DNA of 64,000 nt from an uncultured Odoribacter sp. (GTDB taxonomy: Bacteria; Bacteroidota; Bacteroidia; Bacteroidales; Marinifilaceae). The notes under the pieces were generated by a model that was not told the DNA's origin, made no database searches, and was given only the letters and a program-made list of their open reading frames with translations. The position numbers were made by a program, and so were the translations under genes. Each line of letters begins with the position of its first letter. Within the stretch, counting starts at the first letter, position 1. The DNA is taken from positions 1 through 64,000 of the forward strand of contig UQJP01000016.1 in NCBI GenBank assembly GCA_900541415.1, given 5' to 3'. Shown one piece after another: positions 52,784 to 62,455 of this stretch.

Positions 52784-55237
52784 TCAGAATTTAACTTTCA
52801 CTTTCTTTCCCGAATAACCTATTGTCCCGGATTTGACTTCCGTTTTCCCGTCTTTTCCCGGAAGAATCACTTTAATTACAAAAACTTGCTGTTGAAAAGC
52901 AGGTTTAAACACCCCTCTGGCATCTGAAAAAGTCAATGCCTTCTGCTTTTCATCCCACTCCATATCGATAGCCCTGTATATTCCCTGCTCATAATCATAA
53001 GTTTCATGATCGTCCTCATAAAGAGTAAAACGGGCATCGCTCCCGGCATAAACCGTAATCTCCATTTCGCGGTGATCTGCTGCATTGGCATAAGGAGCAG
53101 GACGATCACGCGGAATAATCGCCCCCGCTTTCACAAATACCGGAATCACATTCAGCAAAGCCTCGTAACGCACCGTATCCCCTGCCGGATAATACCGATC
53201 CGAATTAAAATCAAACCACCCTTTTCCTTCGTGCCGGGGTAAATAAACCGGGACAGCAACATCAGGATCGGCAATTTTTCCTTTCCGGTCGTAAAACATG
53301 GGGCGGGTTACCGGATGCACCAGCAAAGATTCCCCGAACATATAACTCCCGGCATCGCCCAAAATACGCTTATCGCTTGTAAAATCCATCACTAACGGAC
53401 GCATCATCGTTCCCCCGGAAGAAGTCACCTGCCAGGCATTGGAATAAATATACGACAACAAACTATACCTGAGGTCGATCATTTGCAATTGCGCGTCATA
53501 ATATAAACTTCCCGGCTCTCCGAAATGCCATATTTCACGCGGCACTTCCGTTCCATGAGCCCGGAACATCGGACAAAACGCCCCGAACTGAAACCAGCGC
53601 GTATACAGCTCCAAATAAGCGGAATCCCTTAACCCCTTTTTATATCCCCCTCCGTCGGAACTTCCCGTTTCACCCTTGAAATCCCCGATCTCCCCCTTTC
53701 CCTGATTCTCTCCTTTTTCCTGGCTGGTCACGCGAAAAGCTCCTATATCGGTAGTCCAGTAAGGAAACCCGGTCATACACAAATTCAAGCCTGCCGGAAT
53801 CTGTTTACCGAACACATCCCAGGAAGCGTAAATATCCCCGGACCAGGTAGAAGTGCCGTACTTCTGTTGCCCGGCAAAAGCCGAACGGGTCAGGATCGAC
53901 ACCCGCTTATTACTCTGCTGCCTTAAACTGTCGTAAAGCATCCCGGACAGCACCAGCGAATAAGTGTTCAGGTAACGGCTAAAAGAGCCGATAGCGGTCA
54001 TTCCCGCCGATTTCGCCCAATACTCCTGCCTGCTTTGATACAATCCGTCCCTGAACGAAGGCTCTGTCGCATCCATCCACCAGGAATCCACCCCTTTGGA
54101 ATAAAGCCCGTTCTTCAAATATTGCCAGAAAATCTTTTGGGCTTCAGGATTGTAAATATCAACCACCTTATATCCCGCCCAGGTAGGAACATCGAACAAT
54201 GCCCCGGCAGCATCCATCGCCCGATAGATCTCTGTTTTTTTACCGACACCGGGCCATACGGATACGGTCAGTTTCACATGATATTCCTGATGTAAACGGT
54301 CTATGATTTCTTTGGGACGGGCAAACCTCACCGTATCGAAATTCATACTGTTCCACAAGCCCATATCTTCTCCCCAATATTGCCAGTCCTGCACAATATT
54401 ATCCAAAGGAATCCCCCTCTTACGATACTCATCGACCACGCCGACCAATTCGTCGAACGACTTATAACGTTCTTTCGACATCCAAAAACCGAAAGCCGAT
54501 TTCGGCAACATGGGGACTTCTCCCGTCAAATAACGGAATCCTGCAACCGCATCGTTCATATCTTTTCCGTAAATGAAATAATAATTCACCCCGTCCCCCA
54601 CTTCCGAGTCGAACGAAGCAATCCCCTGTTTTTCGGAAAAAACCGTTTTCGAATAATTATCCCAATAAAGCACATAATTCCGGGTAGATAAAAGTACCGG
54701 ATTGGCTATTTCCCGGTTAGCATGCACAAGATTCACCGTCTTTCCGCGATAATTGAACGCGCCGTCCTGATATTGCCCCAAACCGTATAGGGCCTCCTCC
54801 GGCTTTATAACAAAATGTTGAGTGACACGAAAAGCCTTTTCTCCCCCGTACTTCCCGGCTACAAAATTCCGGGAGTTCTCCGACAATATCACATCCCCCG
54901 TACTACGGTCGATAAAAACAATCCGCCTGAAAACCCTGTCGTATTCCACCGCCAAACGGGAAGTCTTTACGGTTACTTTCGTCTTATTCCGACTTACCCG
55001 GAAGCCGTTAAACTGAAAACAGGAATCGTTCACCACAAGCGATTTCCGTATCTCTGCCACAGGCTTAGGATATGCCTGAACATGCACAATATGCTCATCG
55101 AGACAAGTGATAACAAGCCGGAGACCCTCCTCATCGATAATAACGTCCCTACCCTTCATCGTCACAGCATCTCCACCATAAACCACCTGAACAAAGAAAA
55201 AACAAAACAAACCGATAAACCCATATAAAGTTTTCAT
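52784..55237 (-). CDS. GH31 alpha-xylosidase-like glycosidase
   Basis: A signal peptide (about 1-21) precedes an N-terminal beta-sandwich and the GH31 barrel. The nucleophile is Asp389 in WWMDATEP and the acid/base is Asp468 in TSTWSGDIYASW; WQYWGED (about 285-291) and TRWFQFGAFCPMFRAHG are further family motifs. The WWMDATEP block is that of alpha-xylosidases rather than alpha-glucosidases. Residues about 503-537, between GAFRVTS and YLELYTRW, form a Gly/Lys-rich low-complexity insertion. It probably cuts alpha-xylosyl or alpha-glucosyl ends in the periplasm. Confidence 0.9.
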   Translation of the reverse strand: MKTLYGFIGLFCFFFVQVVYGGDAVTMKGRDVIIDEEGLRLVITCLDEHIVHVQAYPKPVAEIRKSLVVNDSCFQFNGFRVSRNKTKVTVKTSRLAVEYDRVFRRIVFIDRSTGDVILSENSRNFVAGKYGGEKAFRVTQHFVIKPEEALYGLGQYQDGAFNYRGKTVNLVHANREIANPVLLSTRNYVLYWDNYSKTVFSEKQGIASFDSEVGDGVNYYFIYGKDMNDAVAGFRYLTGEVPMLPKSAFGFWMSKERYKSFDELVGVVDEYRKRGIPLDNIVQDWQYWGEDMGLWNSMNFDTVRFARPKEIIDRLHQEYHVKLTVSVWPGVGKKTEIYRAMDAAGALFDVPTWAGYKVVDIYNPEAQKIFWQYLKNGLYSKGVDSWWMDATEPSFRDGLYQSRQEYWAKSAGMTAIGSFSRYLNTYSLVLSGMLYDSLRQQSNKRVSILTRSAFAGQQKYGTSTWSGDIYASWDVFGKQIPAGLNLCMTGFPYWTTDIGAFRVTSQEKGENQGKGEIGDFKGETGSSDGGGYKKGLRDSAYLELYTRWFQFGAFCPMFRAHGTEVPREIWHFGEPGSLYYDAQLQMIDLRYSLLSYIYSNAWQVTSSGGTMMRPLVMDFTSDKRILGDAGSYMFGESLLVHPVTRPMFYDRKGKIADPDVAVPVYLPRHEGKGWFDFNSDRYYPAGDTVRYEALLNVIPVFVKAGAIIPRDRPAPYANAADHREMEITVYAGSDARFTLYEDDHETYDYEQGIYRAIDMEWDEKQKALTFSDARGVFKPAFQQQVFVIKVILPGKDGKTEVKSGTIGYSGKKVKVKF

Positions 55238-55426
55238 ACAAACGCCATTTTATCCCAAATTCATCTTAAAAACATTCCAAATGTAAACAGCATTCTCCAA
55301 AAGCCCAAGCATATTTTGAGTAAAATTACATATTTTCACGAATCCAAGACACACAGAATACCTCCTGAAAAACCGATCTATACATTAAATTTCTTCCTCC
55401 GTGCAAAACATTTCCCGATTTATTCG

Positions 55427-55434
55427 TATCTTTG
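55427..55434 (+). promoter_or_regulatory. ssrA promoter -7 box
   Basis: TATCTTTG followed by C is a perfect -7 box, about 15 bases upstream of the tmRNA 5' end. Confidence 0.75.
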
Positions 55435-55448
55435 CAGAACATACCAAA

Positions 55449-55846
55449 GGGGCAGACATGGATTTGACAGCGCGAAGAATAGGTATGTAAGCATGTCGGG
55501 CGTAGTGAAGCCGGCCCGTAAATCCCGGACGCAAAACTATAATTGGCGAAGAAAATTACGCTCTTGCTGCCTAATCTTTAGAAGATTATTGGCTTAATTG
55601 CTGCTCAAGGAGCAGCAACGAGACATCCCGCTGGTGGTTCACACCTTATTCCGGCCAGTATACGGGGTGCAGTTAATATAGGGTTAGCCTTAGCTTTCTT
55701 CGGGCGAAAGGCGAAAATTCAGGAGATAAGCGATGGCTTGGGTGTCACTTTCCGGACCATCGTCGAAAATCAATAAGCGACTAAGCATGTAGAAAGCATA
55801 TTGATTCCGTGTTTGGACCAGGGTTCGAAACCCTGCTGCTCCACCA
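55449..55846 (+). ncRNA. ssrA: Transfer-messenger RNA (tmRNA)
   Basis: tmRNA rescues stalled ribosomes and tags the peptide for proteolysis. The 5' end GGGGCAGACATGGATTTGAC pairs with the 3' end CTGCTCC-ACCA to make the tRNA-like acceptor, and the T-arm AGGGTTCGAAACCCT is intact with CCA encoded. The tag frame at 55545-55574 reads GEENYALAA then stop. The whole molecule is 398 nt, one piece and not permuted. Pseudoknot stems are visible around 55610-55800 but I did not fold them. Confidence 0.96.
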
Positions 55847-55885
55847 AAGAAAAATAACCATCTAATATTTAGGTGGTTATTTCTT
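55847..55885 (+). terminator. ssrA terminator
   Basis: AAATAACCA pairs with TGGTTATTT around an AT-rich loop, immediately after the encoded CCA, followed by CTTTTATA. Confidence 0.75.
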
Positions 55886-56084
55886 TTATAAACAATAATA
55901 TTCAATAAATTCACTATAAATCATTTTTCTTCGTCAAAAACAATCTTGATTTTCAGAAAAAAATAAAACATCGCATTTTCTAAAATTAACATATTTTTAA
56001 TTATCTTTTGGCATAAAAAATGTACTGTCGTTAGGTGATTGACCTTATTATTGTAGTCCTATAAATCACTAATCCTGTTAAGCC

Positions 56085-57647
56085 ATGAAAAGCTTCCTCA
56101 TCCTCCTGCTTTTTATCTTTGTCATTTTAGACATGCAGGGACAAACCCTTACGGATGCCCTGCGCTTTTCCAGAATAACCGGAACAGGCACGGCACGTTC
56201 AGCAGCAATGGGAGGCGCATTCGGTGCATTAGGCGGAGATCTCTCCTCGATACATATAAATCCGGCAGGAACCGGAGTATATCGAAAAGCTGAAATATCC
56301 TATACTTCAGCCCTTGATTTCTCCCGGAGCGATTCCGAAGGACTGAAAGGAAAAAATAATGCCTATTTGATAGGCAGTGCAGGATTGGCCAGCGGCACTT
56401 ACGACGAAAACAACGACTGGCGTTCCTGGGGATTCGGAGTCACTTACAATCAATTAGCCAATTTTAACCAACGGATTCATCAGCAGGTCACCGATTCCCC
56501 GACTTCTTTAACCGATGTATATGCCGCACAAAGCAATGGAGTATTGCCCGAAAATCTCAATCTGCTCAACACGGCCTTGTTTTACGATTCTTACCTGACC
56601 TATCGGACAAACGACGGATTGTATCATTCCATTTTGGAAACGGACGGTGAAACGGCAGAACTGGTAAATCAGAACAAGAGTACCCGGGAGAAAGGTTTCC
56701 TGGGAGAGCTTGCCTTTTCTTTCGGGACAAATTACCGGGATAAACTTTATTTGGGGGCTCAGATCGGGGTGCAAGTATTAAACTACAAAATGAATTCCTA
56801 TTATTGTGAAATAGCAGAGGCCGATGCCCCTTCGCTGCTGGATTATTATGATTTCAACGAATACCGGAAACTGGAAGGCGCAGGAATCAATGGAAAGCTG
56901 GGGGTGATTTACCGCCCTATTCCTGAATTCCGGTTTGCAGCAGCTTTTCATACTCCCACCTGGTTCAGTGTTGAAAGCACTTTGGAAAATTCCGTTTATT
57001 CCCAGTTCACAACGGAAACAGATGCTTCCGTCGGACGGGAGTATCCGGCCTATGAATATATCAGTTCGGGATATGACGAATACAATGATCCGGATATTCT
57101 GCGTTTTAGGATGCGCACTCCCTGGCGGGCCGTATTAAGTTTCGGGACAGTGCTTGCCAAAAGGTTGATTCTAAGCGCAGACTATGAATATGTAAATTAT
57201 ACAACGACGAAATATAACAAGCCCCGGAAGTATGCCTACAAAGAATATGAAGAAGATGGGATTGCCGGAGAGGTTGAAGCTTTATCGAAAAGTATGGATT
57301 ACGCTCCCATAAACCGGGAAATAAAAGAGCGTTACCGTCCAGCCCATAATTTCCGGGCAGGGGCAGAACTCAGGCTCACCAGCTTTCTCAGTCTTAGAGG
57401 CGGATATGCTTATCAGGATAGCCCGTATAAACAGGCAGGAAAACAGGGAAAAATTCAGGCGGTTTCAGGCGGTTTCGGATTTAATTACGATATTTTTTTC
57501 TGTGACGCTGCTTTTACACAGAGATTAATGAAAGACCAGTCGTGGTTTTACAATGATAACGGCATTACGGCTTCCCCGGTGGGAAACAAATTAAAAAACA
57601 ACGAGTTCAGATTAACGGTGGGCGTAAAAATCCCTACTCTGTTTTAA
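56085..57647 (+). CDS. FadL/OmpP1-like outer-membrane protein
   Basis: A signal peptide (about residues 1-20) precedes the block AARSAAMGGAFGALGGDLSS-like start, here GTARSAAMGGAFGALGG, then INPAGTGVYRKAEISYTSAL, which is the mark of the OmpP1/FadL branch often annotated as hemin receptor in Bacteroidota. The rest is a beta-barrel with alternating aromatics, ending LTVGVKIPTLF with terminal Phe. FadL proteins pass hydrophobic molecules across the outer membrane; the ligand here is unknown. Confidence 0.75.
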   Translation: MKSFLILLLFIFVILDMQGQTLTDALRFSRITGTGTARSAAMGGAFGALGGDLSSIHINPAGTGVYRKAEISYTSALDFSRSDSEGLKGKNNAYLIGSAGLASGTYDENNDWRSWGFGVTYNQLANFNQRIHQQVTDSPTSLTDVYAAQSNGVLPENLNLLNTALFYDSYLTYRTNDGLYHSILETDGETAELVNQNKSTREKGFLGELAFSFGTNYRDKLYLGAQIGVQVLNYKMNSYYCEIAEADAPSLLDYYDFNEYRKLEGAGINGKLGVIYRPIPEFRFAAAFHTPTWFSVESTLENSVYSQFTTETDASVGREYPAYEYISSGYDEYNDPDILRFRMRTPWRAVLSFGTVLAKRLILSADYEYVNYTTTKYNKPRKYAYKEYEEDGIAGEVEALSKSMDYAPINREIKERYRPAHNFRAGAELRLTSFLSLRGGYAYQDSPYKQAGKQGKIQAVSGGFGFNYDIFFCDAAFTQRLMKDQSWFYNDNGITASPVGNKLKNNEFRLTVGVKIPTLF

Positions 57648-57763
57648 ATGAATCCACACAAGGCATCCCAATCGTTCCAAGAACAGGAAAACGACGATCG
57701 AAACTCCGGCAAACAAAAGGAATCAGATAAACGTACTAAACAAGGAACTCAAATTCCGAAACC

Positions 57764-58183
57764 ATGAATCTGACAAGAATTTTATTATTTACCTTCCTAT
57801 GGTGTGCTTCCGTAATGAATGGCTTTGCACAAAAATCCGTTACTTACCAACTCAGCACCCACATGCTGGATATTAGCAAAGGACAACCGGCTCCCCATGT
57901 CACCGTCACATTATATAAACTGGATAGCATCACCGACAACTGGAAGCAAATCACTACCGGAAAAACAGACGAAAACGGACGGATAGCCAATCTACTCCCT
58001 CTACCCAAAGACAATTCGGGTATCTACAAATTGAAATTTGAAACAACACCTTATTTCAAAGCGCAAAACCTAAAATCCATTTATCCATACGTAGAAGTGG
58101 TTTTCCGGATAGAAGGCAAAAGGCATTATCACATCCCCATAACGATGTCGGCAAACGGATATTCGACCTACCGGGGCAATTAA
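57764..58183 (+). CDS. Exported transthyretin-like protein (5-hydroxyisourate hydrolase family)
   Basis: A signal peptide (about residues 1-22, ending GFAQ) precedes a transthyretin-fold domain with LSTHMLDISKGQPAPHVTV, TTGKTDENGRI, RHYHIPITMS and the C-terminal YSTYRGN, where homologues have YRGS. The catalytic His, Arg and Tyr of hydroxyisourate hydrolase appear to be present. The enzyme acts in urate breakdown, usually in the cytoplasm or peroxisome, so the signal peptide is unusual. No other urate genes lie near. Confidence 0.8.
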   Translation: MNLTRILLFTFLWCASVMNGFAQKSVTYQLSTHMLDISKGQPAPHVTVTLYKLDSITDNWKQITTGKTDENGRIANLLPLPKDNSGIYKLKFETTPYFKAQNLKSIYPYVEVVFRIEGKRHYHIPITMSANGYSTYRGN

Positions 58184-58383
58184 GAGCTAAAGCTGTACCC
58201 CTCTCCCATTCAGATATTTACAACATTATAAACCGATAGCCAAATATTGCAGAAAAAGGCATTAAAACGAACCGTCCCCGACCGTTCCCATTCTAAAAAT
58301 AAAATAAAGAAACATAACAAGCGGACACCAAACAGGTTTTATTATATATATTTACGCCATAAAGTGCTAAAAACGAATTTTCA

Positions 58384-58914
58384 ATGGTGGATCGTCCGAA
58401 CCAAGTTCCTCTGCTTTCAAAAATGGAAGAAGCTTTTAAATGTTATTACAGGCCGCTGAATCTTTATGCCCTTCACTATCTTAAGGATGTGGATTATTCG
58501 GAGGACATCGTACAGGAATGTTTTGTCGCATTGTGGGAGAAACTAACTTCCGGCATCCCTATCACCGACCTGAAATCTTATCTTTATCGCATGGTCAAAA
58601 ACCGTTGTATCGATCAATTAAGAAAAGATAATTTCAGCGATAATAACATCCAGGCCTCCGATTTAGAAGAAACGGACTGCGATGAAGAATACCGGGAACG
58701 TTCTGAAACGGAAGCACGCCTTTGGACAGCCATCGACACCCTTCCCGAAAAGTGCCGCCAAGCCTTATTGTTGAGTAAACGCGACGGATTAAAGTATCAG
58801 GAGATTGCCACACGTATGGGGATTTCTGTCAATACCGTTGAAAATCACATAAATAAAGCTCTAAAAGTTCTAAGAACAAAAGCCAGGGATATTTATTATT
58901 TCTTTTTCGGATAA
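58384..58914 (+). CDS. ECF-family sigma-70 factor
   Basis: Region 2 (about residues 18-85, with YCYRPLNLYALHYL-like start, DVDYSEDIVQECFVALWEK and SYLYRMVKNRCIDQLRK) and region 4 (about 118-168, with LPEKCRQALLLSKRDGLKYQEIA and ISVNTVENHINKALKVL) are present; regions 1 and 3 are absent, as in ECF sigma factors. It is followed by the FecR-type anti-sigma gene and a TonB receptor, so it probably drives that cassette. An alternative start lies at residue 14. Confidence 0.92.
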   Translation: MVDRPNQVPLLSKMEEAFKCYYRPLNLYALHYLKDVDYSEDIVQECFVALWEKLTSGIPITDLKSYLYRMVKNRCIDQLRKDNFSDNNIQASDLEETDCDEEYRERSETEARLWTAIDTLPEKCRQALLLSKRDGLKYQEIATRMGISVNTVENHINKALKVLRTKARDIYYFFFG

Positions 58915-58980
58915 TTTTTTTCAATTTCCGATAGTGGTATTTCTCTCTATTTCCGTCTTCATGACAAACAAGAGAGAAAT

Positions 58981-59802
58981 ATGAAACTAAAAGAAGATGA
59001 ACATTTGGATTTTGTCCTCCGCCATTATCAGAAAGGTAAGCTGGATACCCAAAAAGCTTTCCGGGCATTTCGCAATAAATATGCGACAAACATTTCAATC
59101 CGCCCATACAGATACAAATATGCGATTGCAGCAGCCGTTATCTTAATCATTTCACTTTTCACAGGAATCTTGTATAAATGGGTACAGCCGTCGGCTGACT
59201 GGGTGACCTTGTCATCCGGCAATCAGGTAAAAGAAATCAGGCTACCGGACAGCACCATCGTAACTTTAGCCCCGGCCTCGTCTATCCGCTACGAAGCAAA
59301 TACATTTCCGGGCAAACGCGATGTAGAAATGCAGGGTAAGGCTTTCTTTCAGGTAAAGCAAAATCCGCAATTTCCCTTTTCTGTTAAGAACGACCGGGCC
59401 GTTGTCAAAGTGCTCGGAACAAAATTTCAGTTGGCACATACCGATTCGGTGACAAGCGTATGGGTGCAATCTGGAAAAGTCTCATTTTCTTGCTTAGAGG
59501 GTCAGGAAAGCCTGGTTCTTACCCAAGGCATGGGCGCAATACTTACCCCCAACACACTCACACCCAAACGGATCGAGCAGGAAATGCCGAATATCACAGC
59601 GTGGCAATCAGGATATTTCGTGTATGACAATACGCCGTTGGAGATTGTGCTCCGGGAACTCTCCCACTATTACGGAGTTAAACTTTCTACGGCTGAAAAA
59701 TCAAAATCTCTTACAGGACGCTTTCCGACAGACAATCTGGAGGAGATTATAGAAATTATAGAATCAACCCTGGGGATTAAAATAGAGAAGTCGGTTAACT
59801 AA
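58981..59802 (+). CDS. FecR-type anti-sigma factor
   Basis: The protein has a short cytoplasmic part (about 1-42) that would hold the sigma factor, one membrane helix (about 44-68), the periplasmic FecR domain (about 75-180, with GNQVKEIRLPDSTIVTL and LGTKFQLAHTDSVTSVWV) and a C-terminal DUF4974 domain (about 205-273, GYFVYDNTPLEIVLRELSHYY). FecR proteins relay a signal from a TonB receptor to the sigma factor. It lies between both. Confidence 0.93.
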   Translation: MKLKEDEHLDFVLRHYQKGKLDTQKAFRAFRNKYATNISIRPYRYKYAIAAAVILIISLFTGILYKWVQPSADWVTLSSGNQVKEIRLPDSTIVTLAPASSIRYEANTFPGKRDVEMQGKAFFQVKQNPQFPFSVKNDRAVVKVLGTKFQLAHTDSVTSVWVQSGKVSFSCLEGQESLVLTQGMGAILTPNTLTPKRIEQEMPNITAWQSGYFVYDNTPLEIVLRELSHYYGVKLSTAEKSKSLTGRFPTDNLEEIIEIIESTLGIKIEKSVN

Positions 59803-59814
59803 TTGATTAAAATA

Positions 59815-62451
59815 ATGAAAATGAAAAGACTGCTGGCAGGCATAACGCTTATCGGCTTGATCGTGGTGTGTCCTTTTCAACATTTGCAGGCACAGGATAA
59901 GGAAACAGCAACACTGAAAGGCCTCATGAAACAGATAGAACTCCAAAAAGGCGTTAGTTTTATCTACGAATCGTCCCTCCGGGTGAATGTGCCTCACAAC
60001 GGCAAGGTAGTGGATTCGCTTCCGTTAAAAAAATCTTTGGAAAATTTATTCAAAGATACGGGCATATCGTGGAAAATGAAAGGAAATTACATTATCCTGA
60101 ACGATGCGAAAAAGCAATTCACCCTGAACGGTTATGTTTATCAAAAAAACGGGGAATCACTGATCAATGCCACATTAATCGATCACAAAAGCGGTAAAGG
60201 GACATTGACCAACACGTATGGTTATTATAGCTTTACCTTACCTCAGGGGGAACATTCGATCCAATTTTCCTATGTCGGGTTCAAAGACACAGTTCTGACT
60301 GTATATCTGGATCGAAATCTCACGCAAAACATTTACCTGCCGGATTTACCTCCCCTTCAGGAAGTAGTTGTACAGGGTGATTTGAATTCTCCTATACATA
60401 CGACACAAACCGGAAAAACCACCTTAAGCAAGCAAGACCTAAATACGGAATTTGCTGTGCTGAGCTCTCCCGATCTGGTAAAATCCTTACAAATGTTGCC
60501 GGGCGTAACTTCGGGAACGGAATTGATTTCCGGCTTATACGTACACGGAGGAAGCAACGATGGGAATCTCTTTTTGCTGGACGGTAATCCCCTTTATCAG
60601 GTGAATCATCTGGGCGGAATATTCTCCGCTTTCAATACCGATATTATAAAAACGGTGGATTTTTACAAAAGCGGATTCCCCGCCCGCTACGGAGGACGGT
60701 TATCCTCCATTGTTGATGTGCGTACGAACGACGGCGATATGCAGGCATTCCACGGTACTTTTTCTATCGGACTACTGGACGGCAGGATACAGTTGGAAGG
60801 TCCTATCGTAAAAAATAAAACCTCGTTTAATATTGCCATGCGCCGCAGTTGGGTCGATCTGTTTACAGCCACGGCTTTCGGAATACGTAACCTAAGTAAA
60901 AAGCACGATCATTTGAACGGGCGTTATTCTTTTCAGGATATTAACGCTAAAGTGACTCACCGTTTTTCAAACCAAAGCCGCCTTTACCTAAGCTTTTATT
61001 CGGGAAACGATTATATGAAAATCCGTACCAAATCCTCAAAAGAAGATGAAATCAGAGACGAAAAAGAGCGAAAGGATCAAAAATTCAAATTGGAATGGGG
61101 AAATATCACCACATCGTTAAATTGGAATTACGTTTTTTCTCCCAAATTATTTTCCAACCTAACCGCAGTATATTCCAGAAATAAATCAAAATACATTTAC
61201 TACAAAGACTATCGTCTTTATGACGAAAGGGAAAACGGAATAGAAAAGGAAGTCAATCATACAAATGCCAGTATCAATTCGTCGGTCAACGATATCGGTT
61301 ACCGTATGGAATTCGATTACCATCCGTCCACTCTTCACCGAATCCGTTTCGGATCGAACTACCTGCATCATTCTTTCCGGCCGCAAAATAATCTTTCCCA
61401 AGATTTTTCGGGAACAAAAAACACCCGATTGGACACATTCGACCAGCACGTTTCCCGTTCCTACAACGGAAATGAAATTACAGTTTATGCAGAAGACGAT
61501 ATCACCCTACTACCGAATATGAAAGTAAATCTGGGAGTCCACTACGCGCTTTTCAATATCCAAAATAAGAATTATCATTCCATCGAACCCCGAATTGCCG
61601 TACAAATCGGAGTAAGTAAGGATATGTCCATAAAATTTTCTTATGTAGAAATGAGCCAGTTTGTGCATCAGCTTTCCAATACTTACCTAAATCTACCTAC
61701 TGACTACTGGGTTCCTACTACCCGCAAAATAGGCCCGATGCACTCCCGGCAATTGGCAGCAGGATTTTATGCCCACCCTGTTCGTCAGTTACGCTTTTCC
61801 GTAGAAGGATATTATAAAACGATGAGTCGCCTGATAGAATATAACGGAGGGAATTCCTTAACCCCCTCCATAGATAACTGGGAAGATTTAGTACTAACAG
61901 GAAAAGGCCGAGCTTACGGAGCCGAATTCTCTTTGGCCTATGCAGAAAAGAAAACTTCTGCGGAACTGGCTTATACTTTGTCGTGGAGCAAAAGAAAATT
62001 CCCAAATCTCAATCAGAATAATTGGTATCCCGACAATTTCGACAGCCGCCATAAATTAAACATCACCATGCGTCATAAATTCACCCCCAAAATGGAACTA
62101 TATGCAGGTTGGACATTCCACACCGGCTACCGCGCCACGGTAGCGACACAAAAGGTGGAAAGCCCTGTTGTTGTACCCGGTATAGGAACTTACCCGGATT
62201 TAGAATGGGTGTATGAAAAACCCAATAATTTAATATTACCGGCTTATCACCGCCTCGATATAGGTATGAATTTCCGTCGAATCACCAAACGGGGATTCGA
62301 GCGTACCTGGAACGTTAGTATTTACAACACTTATTGCCGGATGAATCCTCTTTATGCCGAAGTAATCCGGAATGGAAAGAACGGGTTTGTCGGTGTAGCG
62401 ACCGGAGTTTTTCCCATCATTCCCTCATTTAGTTATACCCTTAAATTTTAA
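59815..62451 (+). CDS. TonB-dependent receptor with signalling STN domain
   Basis: After a signal peptide the protein has an STN secretin/TonB domain (about 35-105, LKGLMKQIELQKGVSFIYE), which contacts FecR, a CarboxypepD-regulatory-like domain (about 110-190), a plug (about 195-320, with LLPGVTSGTELISGLYVHGG and GFPARYGGRLSSIVDVR) and a barrel to the C-terminal aromatic end SYTLKF. It imports a ligand with TonB energy and signals through FecR. I start it at 59815 after the TTG-opened frame; an ATG two codons later is equally likely. Confidence 0.93.
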   Translation: MKMKRLLAGITLIGLIVVCPFQHLQAQDKETATLKGLMKQIELQKGVSFIYESSLRVNVPHNGKVVDSLPLKKSLENLFKDTGISWKMKGNYIILNDAKKQFTLNGYVYQKNGESLINATLIDHKSGKGTLTNTYGYYSFTLPQGEHSIQFSYVGFKDTVLTVYLDRNLTQNIYLPDLPPLQEVVVQGDLNSPIHTTQTGKTTLSKQDLNTEFAVLSSPDLVKSLQMLPGVTSGTELISGLYVHGGSNDGNLFLLDGNPLYQVNHLGGIFSAFNTDIIKTVDFYKSGFPARYGGRLSSIVDVRTNDGDMQAFHGTFSIGLLDGRIQLEGPIVKNKTSFNIAMRRSWVDLFTATAFGIRNLSKKHDHLNGRYSFQDINAKVTHRFSNQSRLYLSFYSGNDYMKIRTKSSKEDEIRDEKERKDQKFKLEWGNITTSLNWNYVFSPKLFSNLTAVYSRNKSKYIYYKDYRLYDERENGIEKEVNHTNASINSSVNDIGYRMEFDYHPSTLHRIRFGSNYLHHSFRPQNNLSQDFSGTKNTRLDTFDQHVSRSYNGNEITVYAEDDITLLPNMKVNLGVHYALFNIQNKNYHSIEPRIAVQIGVSKDMSIKFSYVEMSQFVHQLSNTYLNLPTDYWVPTTRKIGPMHSRQLAAGFYAHPVRQLRFSVEGYYKTMSRLIEYNGGNSLTPSIDNWEDLVLTGKGRAYGAEFSLAYAEKKTSAELAYTLSWSKRKFPNLNQNNWYPDNFDSRHKLNITMRHKFTPKMELYAGWTFHTGYRATVATQKVESPVVVPGIGTYPDLEWVYEKPNNLILPAYHRLDIGMNFRRITKRGFERTWNVSIYNTYCRMNPLYAEVIRNGKNGFVGVATGVFPIIPSFSYTLKF

Positions 62452-62455
62452 AGAT

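Noticed and set aside
56001..56030. Second sigma-54-like site upstream of the FadL-like gene (TGGCATAAAAAATGTA)
   Set aside because: It differs from the consensus in four positions including the -12 C, and an ordinary promoter-like TATCTTTTG overlaps it.
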